Source: Mycoplasmatota bacterium (GTDB taxonomy: Bacteria; Bacillota_I; Bacilli_A; RF39; UBA660). From it: 5,244 nucleotides of DNA. Position numbers and translations under genes: made by a program. The DNA lies in assembly GCA_012510745.1 (NCBI GenBank), contig JAAZHK010000045.1:1-5244 (forward strand). The letters are read 5' to 3'. Shown here one piece after another: positions 1-5,244 of the stretch (positions within the stretch are counted from its first letter, which is position 1; the number at the start of each line of letters is the position of its first letter). The notes under the pieces are model-generated. The model had not been told where the DNA came from, did no database searches, and saw only the letters and a program-made list of their open reading frames with translations.

Positions 1-720
1 ATAATAGCTTTAAAACCAGATATTATTATAACTTGTGCTTATGGACAAATAATACCACAAGATGTATTAGCTACTCCACCATATGGTTGCATTAATGTTC
101 ACGCTTCATTATTGCCTAAATTAAGAGGTGGTTCACCTATTCATCATGCTATTATTAATGGTTACGAAGAAACGGGCATTACTATTATGTATATGGACGA
201 GAAAATGGATAATGGCGATATTATAAGCCAAAAAGCAATTCCCATTGAAGTAGATGACAATGTTGAAACACTTCATGATAAATTATCAATCATTGGTAGT
301 CAGTTGTTACTAAGCACTTTACCTGAAATAATTAAAGGCACTAATAAAAGAATAAAACAAAATTTAAATGAAGTTACTTACGCTTATAATATTAAATCTG
401 AAGATGAATTTCTCGATTTTAATAACACTTCATTAAATGTATATAATAAAATTAGAGGTTTAAATCCTTTTCCTGGATCACGTGCAATATTAGACAATAA
501 AAGTATTAAAATATATGAATCAAAAATAGGTAAAACTAATAATTTTAAAGCCTTACCAGGTGAAATAATTAATGTTTATAAAGATGGAATAGGTATTAAA
601 ACAAGTGATGGAGAAATAATTATTACTAAGATTCAAATAGCTGGGAAACAAAAAATGTTGGTAAAGGATTATTTAAATGGAATTAATAAAGAACTTTTAT
701 TAAATCAAAAATTTATTTAG
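1..720 (+). CDS. fmt: Methionyl-tRNA formyltransferase, 3' part (5' end outside window)
   Basis: Transfers a formyl group from 10-formyltetrahydrofolate to the amino group of Met-tRNAfMet, making the cytoplasmic initiator for bacterial translation. The frame is open from base 1 to the TAG at 718-720, giving 239 visible residues. Aligning to E. coli Fmt by its catalytic Asn106 suggests about 74 N-terminal residues are missing. The catalytic triad is present: Asn32 and His34 (window numbering) in NVHASLLP, and Asp70 in MDNGD, with the same Asn-to-Asp spacing of 38 as in E. coli. The SLLP signature and following RGG loop are intact. The C-terminal OB-fold tRNA-binding domain is recognisable by IRGLNPFPG and IQIAGKQKM near the end. 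The TTG at 112 is not a start: it lies inside the SLLP motif and homology continues upstream. Upstream neighbours are not visible; def and priA would be expected by synteny. Confidence 0.96.
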   Translation: MIALKPDIIITCAYGQIIPQDVLATPPYGCINVHASLLPKLRGGSPIHHAIINGYEETGITIMYMDEKMDNGDIISQKAIPIEVDDNVETLHDKLSIIGSQLLLSTLPEIIKGTNKRIKQNLNEVTYAYNIKSEDEFLDFNNTSLNVYNKIRGLNPFPGSRAILDNKSIKIYESKIGKTNNFKALPGEIINVYKDGIGIKTSDGEIIITKIQIAGKQKMLVKDYLNGINKELLLNQKFI

Positions 721-723
721 GAG
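719..723 (+). promoter_or_regulatory. Ribosome binding site of the 729 gene, overlapping the fmt stop
   Basis: AGGAG lies 5 nt before the ATG at 729. Its first two bases are the last two of the fmt stop codon TAG. This supports the ATG at 729 and suggests re-initiation by ribosomes finishing fmt. Confidence 0.75.
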
Positions 724-728
724 TTTAT

Positions 729-1319
729 ATGATAAAAAAAATAAAACAAAGTCAAAAACTAAGATCAGCTTTAGCGTTATTAATCTTTTTTCTTTTTTTC
801 GTTATTATGATAGGAATTTATTCTTCTTCGAATATCAATCATAACAATAATCCTACTTTTGAAACTAAAGATATATTAACAACTATTACTAACAATTATC
901 ATTATAATATAAATCTTAATATAAATAATGATCTTTATAAAATAGAAGGATATAAATATAACGACTTAGAAAAAGAAATATATTATAAAAATGAAAAAGT
1001 AATTGATAATATTAATGATATTATTCCTTATTATAATTTTGTTAATTTAGATAATATTAAAAAAATTACTAATGATCAATTCCGTTTAAAGTCTACTAAT
1101 ATTAATGAGTTTATATACATAATTCCAAATAATTATATAAATATTGTTTTACTATCATCTAACACTAATCAAATTAAAGTTGAATTGACGGGAGATAAAA
1201 TTACAATAGATTTACAATTAGATAATTATTTTTCAGAAATATATAATAAAGAGACTTATGTTGAAATAAAAGTAATATATGATCAAATAGAAGAAATAAC
1301 CGAAAATATGATGCAGTAA
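729..1319 (+). CDS. Unrecognised membrane-anchored protein, 196 aa, in the rsmB position
   Basis: I do not recognise this protein. Residues 13-31 form one strong hydrophobic segment, preceded by five Lys/Arg and followed by a Ser/Asn-rich stretch. By the positive-inside rule the rest (about 165 residues) should lie outside the membrane. There is no lipobox Cys and no Cys or Trp at all, so it is a signal anchor or uncleaved signal rather than a lipoprotein. The outer part is very rich in Asn (about 30 of 196 residues), Ile and Tyr, with alternating polar/hydrophobic stretches that look beta-strand-rich (for example YKIEGYKYND and later IKVELTGDKITIDLQL). A good Shine-Dalgarno 5 nt upstream and an intact frame argue it is real. 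It starts 8 nt after fmt and so is probably co-transcribed with it, while a hairpin and promoter separate it from rlmN. A LolA-like or other beta-rich periplasmic-type fold is only a guess. It shows no resemblance to RsmB, which is normally about 440 residues and cytoplasmic. Confidence 0.85.
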   Translation: MIKKIKQSQKLRSALALLIFFLFFVIMIGIYSSSNINHNNNPTFETKDILTTITNNYHYNINLNINNDLYKIEGYKYNDLEKEIYYKNEKVIDNINDIIPYYNFVNLDNIKKITNDQFRLKSTNINEFIYIIPNNYINIVLLSSNTNQIKVELTGDKITIDLQLDNYFSEIYNKETYVEIKVIYDQIEEITENMMQ

Positions 1320-1330
1320 TCATATTTTTT
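1303..1330 (+). terminator. Perfect 10-bp inverted repeat with T-run: weak terminator or operator
   Basis: AAAATATGAT at 1303-1312 is the exact reverse complement of ATCATATTTT at 1319-1328, with a 6-nt spacer. The right arm runs into six T (1325-1330). This is the shape of an intrinsic terminator for the fmt-side transcript, but the stem has one G:C pair only, so it would be weak. The stop codon of the upstream gene lies inside the spacer and right arm. The same palindrome covers the expected -35 region of the promoter at 1330-1338, so it could instead be a binding site for a dimeric regulator. Confidence 0.4.
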
Positions 1331-1338
1331 GTTATAAT
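1330..1338 (+). promoter_or_regulatory. Extended -10 promoter for rlmN-prpC-prkC-rsgA
   Basis: TGTTATAAT is a perfect extended -10 element (TGn plus TATAAT), placed in the only real intergenic gap of the window. No good -35 hexamer is seen at 16-18 bp spacing, which extended -10 promoters can tolerate. Transcription would start near 1344-1346, right at the ribosome binding site, giving an unusually short leader of roughly 11-13 nt before the rlmN ATG. TATAAT occurs by chance in DNA this AT-rich, but the TG extension and location raise its credibility. Confidence 0.6.
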
Positions 1339-1345
1339 TATTAAT

Positions 1346-1352
1346 AGGTGAT
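1346..1352 (+). promoter_or_regulatory. Ribosome binding site that decides the rlmN start
   Basis: AGGTGAT matches the sequence complementary to the 16S rRNA 3' end (part of AAGGAGGTGATC). It is 4 nt before the ATG at 1357 (6 nt counted from AGGTG). The alternative in-frame GTG at 1348 is part of this site and so cannot be the start. Confidence 0.8.
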
Positions 1353-1356
1353 TATT

Positions 1357-2379
1357 ATGCAAAGTGTATATAATTTAACACTAGAAGAATTAATTAATTA
1401 TTTTTTAAATATTAATGAAAAAAGTTATCGAGCTAATCAATTGTTTGAATGGCTATATAAAAAAGGGATTAATAATTTTACAGAAATTACTAATATGAGC
1501 AAAAAAATAATTAATCAATTAAATCGAGATTTTTATTTAGATAATATGACAATTATAAAAGAAGAACATGACAATGATGTATCTAAATATCTTTTTCAAT
1601 TATCAGATGATAATTATATTGAATCAGTATTAATGAACCATAATTATGGTAATAGTTTGTGTATTTCAACTCAAGTAGGATGTAGTATGGGTTGTTTATT
1701 TTGTGAAAGTGGACGTCTTAAAAAGAAAAGAAATTTAGAAACGAGCGAATTAATTTTACAAGTTCTAAAAGTTCAGAACATGATCAAAAAAAGAATATCT
1801 CATGTTGTAGTTATGGGGATAGGAGAACCATTTGATAACTATATTAATTTATGCAAATTTATAGAAATTATTAATCATCCTAAAGGAATAGCTATAGGTG
1901 CACGACATATTACTATATCAACCTGTGGGATAACCCCTAAAATAAAAGAATTTATGAAATTACCATATCAGATTAATTTAGCTATTAGTCTTCATGCCCC
2001 TAATGACAAGTTACGAAATCAAATAATGCCTATTAATAAAAGATATAGTATAACTGATTTAATTAATGTAATTAAAGAATATATTGAAAAAACAAATAGA
2101 AGAATTACTTTTGAATATATATTATTAAGAGATATTAATGACCGAAAAGAACATGCTATAGAGCTTAGTAAATTGTTACAAGGAATTAATTGTTATGTTA
2201 ATTTAATTCCTTATAATGAGACCAATAATAATCAATATAAACGAAGCAAAAAAGATACAATTAAGGAATTTTATGATATACTAAAAAAGAATAATATTAT
2301 TGTTACCATTAGAATGGAATTTGGATCAAATATAAGTGCTGCTTGTGGGCAACTGAGGTCCAAAAAGGAGGAAGCATGA
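1357..2379 (+). CDS. rlmN: Dual-specificity RNA methyltransferase RlmN
   Basis: Radical SAM enzyme that makes 2-methyladenosine at A2503 of 23S rRNA and, in characterised homologues, at A37 of some tRNAs; cytoplasmic. Length is 340 residues from the ATG at 1357, normal for the family. The [4Fe-4S]/SAM motif CX3CX2C is Cys109, Cys113 and Cys116 (CSMGCLFC). The two catalytic cysteines are also present: Cys102 in LCISTQVGC and Cys330 in AACGQL, matching E. coli Cys118 and Cys355. MGIGEP (residues 153-158) is the SAM-contacting GEP motif. After the cluster the sequence reads ESGRLKKKRNL rather than the ASTLGGLKRNL type of B. subtilis, a lineage variant. The order rlmN-prpC-prkC is the usual Firmicutes one and favours housekeeping RlmN over the resistance paralogue Cfr. 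The stop TGA overlaps the prpC ATG in ATGA, indicating translational coupling. Confidence 0.96.
   Translation: MQSVYNLTLEELINYFLNINEKSYRANQLFEWLYKKGINNFTEITNMSKKIINQLNRDFYLDNMTIIKEEHDNDVSKYLFQLSDDNYIESVLMNHNYGNSLCISTQVGCSMGCLFCESGRLKKKRNLETSELILQVLKVQNMIKKRISHVVVMGIGEPFDNYINLCKFIEIINHPKGIAIGARHITISTCGITPKIKEFMKLPYQINLAISLHAPNDKLRNQIMPINKRYSITDLINVIKEYIEKTNRRITFEYILLRDINDRKEHAIELSKLLQGINCYVNLIPYNETNNNQYKRSKKDTIKEFYDILKKNNIIVTIRMEFGSNISAACGQLRSKKEEA
2365..2371 (+). promoter_or_regulatory. Strong ribosome binding site that decides the prpC start
   Basis: AAGGAGG lies inside the last codons of rlmN, 4 nt before the ATG at 2376. It supports that ATG over the in-frame TTG at 2343, which would add 11 residues translated from the rlmN end without any family similarity. 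It is the strongest Shine-Dalgarno in the window. Confidence 0.85.
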
Positions 2380-3122
2380 AGAGCTTTTATTTGACAGATG
2401 CTGGAAAAGTTAGAAATCATAATGAGGATAGTGTTATTATTATAAAAAATAGAAATAATGATATCTTAATGGCTGTAGCTGATGGAATGGGAGGACATTC
2501 TGCAGGTGAAATAGCGTCTTCTATTGCAATTAGTTATTTAGGAGAACATTTTAATAAAACCTTTATTAATATGGATAAAGATCAAGCTATTGAATGGATA
2601 AGAGACAGCGTTAATGAAATAAACAGTTTAATTTTTCAATATGTTAAAGACCATATTGAAAGTAAAGGAATGGGCACTACTTTAGTTTTAGCTATAAAAA
2701 CAAAAGACTATATATTAATTGGTAATGTTGGAGATTCTTCAGGTTTTATTATTAAGAATGATAAATTAAGGAAAGTAACTTATGATCATACTCTTGTTAA
2801 TTTACTCGTATCAGCAGGAGAATTAACGGAAGAAGAGGCAAAAGATCATCCTAAAAAGAATGTTTTAATGAAAGCATTAGGCGCAAACGATCCTATAGAA
2901 ATAGATATTTTTGATTGTGATATTAATATTAAGTCGATTATGTTATGTAGTGATGGTTTGACTAATATGCTTGATGAAGAACAAATATTTAAAGTATTAA
3001 ATAGCGAACTAGATATAGAAGATAAAGTAATTAAATTAATTAGAAAATGTAATAATAGGGGGGGCACTGATAATATTTCAGTTGCATATTTAGAAATTGG
3101 TGAAAGTGGTGATGAACAATGA
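2376..3122 (+). CDS. prpC: PP2C-family Ser/Thr protein phosphatase (PrpC/Stp)
   Basis: Metal-dependent cytoplasmic phosphatase that removes phosphate from Ser/Thr residues modified by the PASTA kinase encoded next to it. It has 248 residues, close to B. subtilis PrpC. PPM motifs in order: TDAGKVRNHNED (7-18), with Arg13 expected to bind phosphate; VADGMGGHSAGE (34-45), with metal ligands Asp36 and Gly37; GMGTT (98-102); GNVGDSS (116-122); DHTLVNLLVSAGEL (137-150); KNVLMKALG (161-169); CSDGLTN (191-197), with metal ligand Asp193; and GGTDNIS (229-235), with metal ligand Asp232. All expected metal ligands are present. One deviation is GDSS where most relatives have GDSR. The frame overlaps rlmN at the start and prkC at the end, each by ATGA, so the three products are likely made in linked amounts. 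A seven-G run at codons 228-230 is striking in so AT-rich a gene. Confidence 0.96.
   Translation: MKSFYLTDAGKVRNHNEDSVIIIKNRNNDILMAVADGMGGHSAGEIASSIAISYLGEHFNKTFINMDKDQAIEWIRDSVNEINSLIFQYVKDHIESKGMGTTLVLAIKTKDYILIGNVGDSSGFIIKNDKLRKVTYDHTLVNLLVSAGELTEEEAKDHPKKNVLMKALGANDPIEIDIFDCDINIKSIMLCSDGLTNMLDEEQIFKVLNSELDIEDKVIKLIRKCNNRGGTDNISVAYLEIGESGDEQ
3058..3064 (+). repeat. Seven-G homopolymer inside prpC
   Basis: Codons 228-230 (AGG GGG GGC, for Arg-Gly-Gly) create an uninterrupted run of seven G, the longest G run I see in the window; the next is five G at 3557-3561. One extra G would give TGA at 3068-3070, and one fewer would give TAG at 3091-3093. Both shifts remove metal ligand Asp232. Confidence 0.9.
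3108..3113 (+). promoter_or_regulatory. Ribosome binding site of prkC
   Basis: GGTGAT, complementary to the 16S rRNA tail, lies within the final codons of prpC, 5 nt before the ATG at 3119. It fits the ATGA overlap start of prkC. Confidence 0.6.
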
Positions 3123-4828
3123 TAATAAAGGGGCAAAAAATTAATGATCGTTATGAAATCATTCGAAGTATTGGTGAAGGTGGAATGGCTAATGTTTATT
3201 TAGCAAAGGATATTATTTTAGATCGTCAAGTAGCTATTAAAGTTTTACGCGGTGATTTATCAAACGATGAAAAATTTGTTCGTCGTTTTCAAAGAGAGGC
3301 TCTATCTGCCTCAGGCTTATCTCATCCTAATATTGTTGAAATGTATGATGTTGGAGAAGATAATGGTAATTATTATATTGTCATGGAATATATTGAAGGT
3401 AAAACTTTAAAACAATTAATTAAAAAAAGAGGTCATTTATCTCTTAGTGAAGCAAAAGATATTATTTTACAAATAACAGAAGGAATGAGTCGAGCCCATG
3501 ATAGCTATATAATTCACCGCGATTTAAAACCACAAAATATTATGGTTAAAGAAGACGGGGGAATAAAGATAACTGATTTTGGTATTGCTATGGCTTTAAA
3601 TAGTACACAATTAACTCAAACTAATTCAGTTATGGGTACTGTCCATTATTTACCACCAGAGCAAGCTAACGGTAAAGGATCAACTATAAAAAGCGATATA
3701 TATTCCATAGGCATCATCTTTTATGAATTATTAATTGGAAGCCTACCTTTTAAAGGTGAAAATGCTGTTGAAATAGCATTAAAACATATGCGAGATACTC
3801 TGCCTAGTATTAAAAAACAAAATAATAACATTCCTCAAAGTATTGAAAATGTTATTTTAAAAGCTACCGCTAAAAATCCTAAAAACAGATATAACGATGT
3901 TAAAGAAATGCATAATGATTTGTTGACTGCACTTGATGAAGATCGAATTAATGAACCTAAATATGACTATCCTTATCCAGAGGATTTTGAAGAATCCAGA
4001 AGTTTTATTAAAAAGGCTCCGAAAGAAAAAGAAGAAAATTTAGTAAAAGAAGAAGAAAATCTATATGAACCAGATGACAAAAAAGTAAATGTTATACTTT
4101 GGGTAATCTCTGGTATATTTTCTATTCTTATTTTAGGTTTATTACTAGTATTTATCGTTGTTCCTAACTTAACAGCAGTACCAGATATTAGAATTCCAGA
4201 TGTATCAGGAATAACTGTTGTAGAGGCAGAAAAAAGATTAAAAGATAAAGGTTTTAAAGTAGCTATAGAAACAATAAAAGAATCAAGTGAATCAGTTGAA
4301 GAAGGCTTAATAATTAAAACTATTCCAACAGCAGGTAGAAGTGTAAAAAAAGGAACAGAAATAACAATTTATGAATCACTAGGGATAGATACTTATATAA
4401 TAGAAAACTATCTAGGAAAAAATTATATTGAAATAAAAACTTTATTAGAAAACGTTTATAAATTGAAAGTAACAATTAAAGAAAAAGATACTGAAAAGCA
4501 GCATGAGAAACAAGAGATAATTGAACAATCATTAACTGTTGGCACTAAAGTTAGAGCTAACGATAAAATAACTTTATATATACCTACTTCTGAAAAAGAA
4601 TATCCGAACTTTGTTGATGAAGGATGGTCAATTGAAGAAATAACTGATTTTTGTAATAAACATGGTATTAAATTACAAATTAATTATAAAGAGACTTCTG
4701 AGTATTCAGAAGGAACCATAATAAGCCAATCTAGGGCTGAAGGAGTACCAGTTATAGCAGGCGCTAATTTAAAAATTGAAGTAGCAAAACCGGTTAATAT
4801 AAATCCTTTAGATCCACTTAGTCCTTAG
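3119..4828 (+). CDS. prkC: Membrane Ser/Thr protein kinase with three PASTA domains (PrkC/Stk1/PknB type)
   Basis: Hanks-type receptor kinase that phosphorylates cytoplasmic proteins in response to cell-wall signals bound outside. Residues 12-275 are the kinase domain: glycine loop GEGGMANVYLA (19-29), Lys41 (VAIK), Glu60 of helix C, catalytic HRDLKPQN (133-140, Asp135), DFG (153-155) and LPPEQ in place of APE (178-182). All catalytic residues are present, so it should be active. The activation loop keeps Thr163, Thr166 and Thr168, matching three of the four phosphorylated Thr of B. subtilis PrkC; the fourth is Gln164. A charged Lys/Glu-rich linker (about 281-323) leads to one membrane helix (about 324-348). 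Outside are three PASTA repeats, about 357-420, 421-489 and 493-557, then a short Pro-rich tail. At 569 residues it is shorter than the 648 of B. subtilis. It overlaps prpC by 4 nt (ATGA), the usual kinase/phosphatase pairing. Confidence 0.97.
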   Translation: MIIKGQKINDRYEIIRSIGEGGMANVYLAKDIILDRQVAIKVLRGDLSNDEKFVRRFQREALSASGLSHPNIVEMYDVGEDNGNYYIVMEYIEGKTLKQLIKKRGHLSLSEAKDIILQITEGMSRAHDSYIIHRDLKPQNIMVKEDGGIKITDFGIAMALNSTQLTQTNSVMGTVHYLPPEQANGKGSTIKSDIYSIGIIFYELLIGSLPFKGENAVEIALKHMRDTLPSIKKQNNNIPQSIENVILKATAKNPKNRYNDVKEMHNDLLTALDEDRINEPKYDYPYPEDFEESRSFIKKAPKEKEENLVKEEENLYEPDDKKVNVILWVISGIFSILILGLLLVFIVVPNLTAVPDIRIPDVSGITVVEAEKRLKDKGFKVAIETIKESSESVEEGLIIKTIPTAGRSVKKGTEITIYESLGIDTYIIENYLGKNYIEIKTLLENVYKLKVTIKEKDTEKQHEKQEIIEQSLTVGTKVRANDKITLYIPTSEKEYPNFVDEGWSIEEITDFCNKHGIKLQINYKETSEYSEGTIISQSRAEGVPVIAGANLKIEVAKPVNINPLDPLSP

Positions 4829-4831
4829 GAG
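4827..4831 (+). promoter_or_regulatory. Ribosome binding site of rsgA, overlapping the prkC stop
   Basis: AGGAG begins within the prkC stop TAG (4826-4828) and ends 5 nt before the ATG at 4837. The layout is identical to the fmt/729 junction and fits translation re-initiation. Confidence 0.75.
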
Positions 4832-4836
4832 AAAAT

Positions 4837-5244
4837 ATGAAAGGACAAATTGTTAAAATTATTAGTAACAATTTTACTGTTAATAGTAGAAATAAAAGAT
4901 ATGAATGTAAGTGCCGAGGTAAATTTAGAAATGATAAAATAACACCATTAGTGGGAGATTATGTTATCTTTGATCAAGATAAACAATTAATTATTCAAAT
5001 TTTACCACGTAAAAATGAATTAATAAGACCAATGGTCGCTAATATTGACCAAGGAATTATTGTAACAAGTGTTAAAAAACCTAATCTTTCCTTAGATTTA
5101 TTGGATAAGTTAATTGTTATTATGGAATATAATAAAATAACTCCTATTATTTGTTTTACTAAATTAGATTTACTTACAAAAAAAGAAAAAGAACAATTAA
5201 AAAAAATTAGCCAATATTATCAAAAAATAGGTTATATTACTTTG
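4837..5244 (+). CDS. rsgA: Ribosome small-subunit-dependent GTPase A, 5' part (3' end outside window)
   Basis: Circularly permuted GTPase (RsgA, also YjeQ/CpgA) that binds the nearly finished 30S subunit and promotes its late maturation; cytoplasmic. 136 residues are visible of the roughly 290-300 usual for the family. Residues 1-65 look like the N-terminal OB-fold, with the family signatures CRGKFR (26-31), ITPLVGDYV (35-43) and NELIRP (60-65). ANIDQGIIV (68-76) opens the GTPase domain, and TKLD (108-111) is the G4 guanine-specificity motif. G4 occurring before G1-G3 is the expected permuted order; G1, G2, G3 and the C-terminal zinc-binding region would lie beyond the window. It starts 8 nt after prkC and is probably in the same operon. 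In B. subtilis the homologue CpgA is phosphorylated by PrkC and dephosphorylated by PrpC, so the gene order fits a functional link. Confidence 0.95.
   Translation, partial: MKGQIVKIISNNFTVNSRNKRYECKCRGKFRNDKITPLVGDYVIFDQDKQLIIQILPRKNELIRPMVANIDQGIIVTSVKKPNLSLDLLDKLIVIMEYNKITPIICFTKLDLLTKKEKEQLKKISQYYQKIGYITL

Noticed and set aside
112..114. TTG as start of a shorter fmt
   Set aside because: It falls inside the conserved SLLP motif; the frame and homology continue to the window edge, including catalytic Asn and His upstream of it.
385..447. TATAAT hexamers at 385-390 and 442-447 as promoters
   Set aside because: They lie inside fmt with no -35 or TGn extension; such matches are frequent by chance here.
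683..703. 8-bp inverted repeat TTAATAAA/TTTATTAA near the end of fmt as a terminator
   Set aside because: The stem is entirely A:T, has no following T-run and lies in coding sequence 15 nt before the stop; chance is likely in DNA this AT-rich.
1348..1356. GTG start for rlmN adding three residues
   Set aside because: The GTG is part of the Shine-Dalgarno AGGTGAT that serves the ATG at 1357, and it has no ribosome site of its own.
2343..2375. TTG start for prpC adding eleven residues
   Set aside because: It lies within conserved rlmN coding sequence with no ribosome site, while AAGGAGG directly precedes the ATG at 2376.
2391..2423. TTGACA at 2391-2396 as the -35 of an internal promoter in prpC
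   Set aside because: The hexamer encodes the conserved Leu-Thr-Asp of PP2C motif 1. The best -10 at normal spacing is only AATCAT (18 bp), and the better CATAAT is 21 bp away.
2846..3136. Minus-strand open frame of 96 codons antisense to prpC and the start of prkC
   Set aside because: It lies opposite a fully conserved PP2C gene, its Ser/Leu/Ile-rich product looks like an antisense translation, and there is no sign of a ribosome site or family motif.
5170..5215. A7 and A8 runs in rsgA as slippage sites
   Set aside because: Poly-A runs encoding Lys are common throughout this AT-rich window and the frame reads through normally.
1..5244. Mobile element, CRISPR array, tRNA, riboswitch or defence system
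   Set aside because: No direct repeats, transposase, integrase, cloverleaf or long leader is visible; the window is packed with conserved housekeeping genes in one orientation.

Overview
The window is very AT-rich (G+C is clearly well below one third by eye). It uses the standard bacterial code: TGG encodes Trp in rlmN, prpC and prkC, and TGA is the genuine stop of rlmN and prpC. This excludes the Mycoplasma/Spiroplasma code. The gene content and order match the conserved Firmicutes cluster fmt-rsmB-rlmN-prpC-prkC-rsgA, known from Bacillus subtilis. A low-GC Bacilli-type organism (an Erysipelotrichia, RF39, Izemoplasma or Acholeplasma-like relative) is the best guess. The kinase carries three PASTA repeats on the outside, which argues for a lineage that has or recently had peptidoglycan. 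The exact taxon cannot be fixed from the sequence alone.

Layout, all on the + strand with almost no intergenic space: 1-720, 3' part of fmt (methionyl-tRNA formyltransferase), cut by the window edge; 729-1319, an unrecognised 196-residue protein with one N-terminal membrane anchor, sitting where rsmB is found in B. subtilis; 1303-1338, a perfect 10-bp inverted repeat followed directly by an extended -10 promoter, the only likely transcription boundary in the window; 1357-2379, rlmN; 2376-3122, prpC (PP2C phosphatase); 3119-4828, prkC (PASTA Ser/Thr kinase); 4837-5244, 5' part of rsgA (ribosome-assembly GTPase), cut by the window edge.

The genes link translation initiation (Fmt), rRNA/tRNA modification (RlmN), reversible protein phosphorylation (PrpC/PrkC) and 30S subunit maturation (RsgA). 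rlmN, prpC and prkC are joined by two ATGA stop/start overlaps, so they are probably translationally coupled. In B. subtilis the RsgA homologue CpgA is itself a PrkC/PrpC substrate, so the last three genes form a sensible functional unit.

Most of the window is ordinary conserved housekeeping DNA and I do not see a new defence or mobile system. The points most worth a second look are: a run of seven G in prpC, placed so that gain or loss of one G would remove a metal ligand and break coupling to prkC; the unknown anchored protein in place of rsmB; and the inverted repeat with promoter before rlmN.
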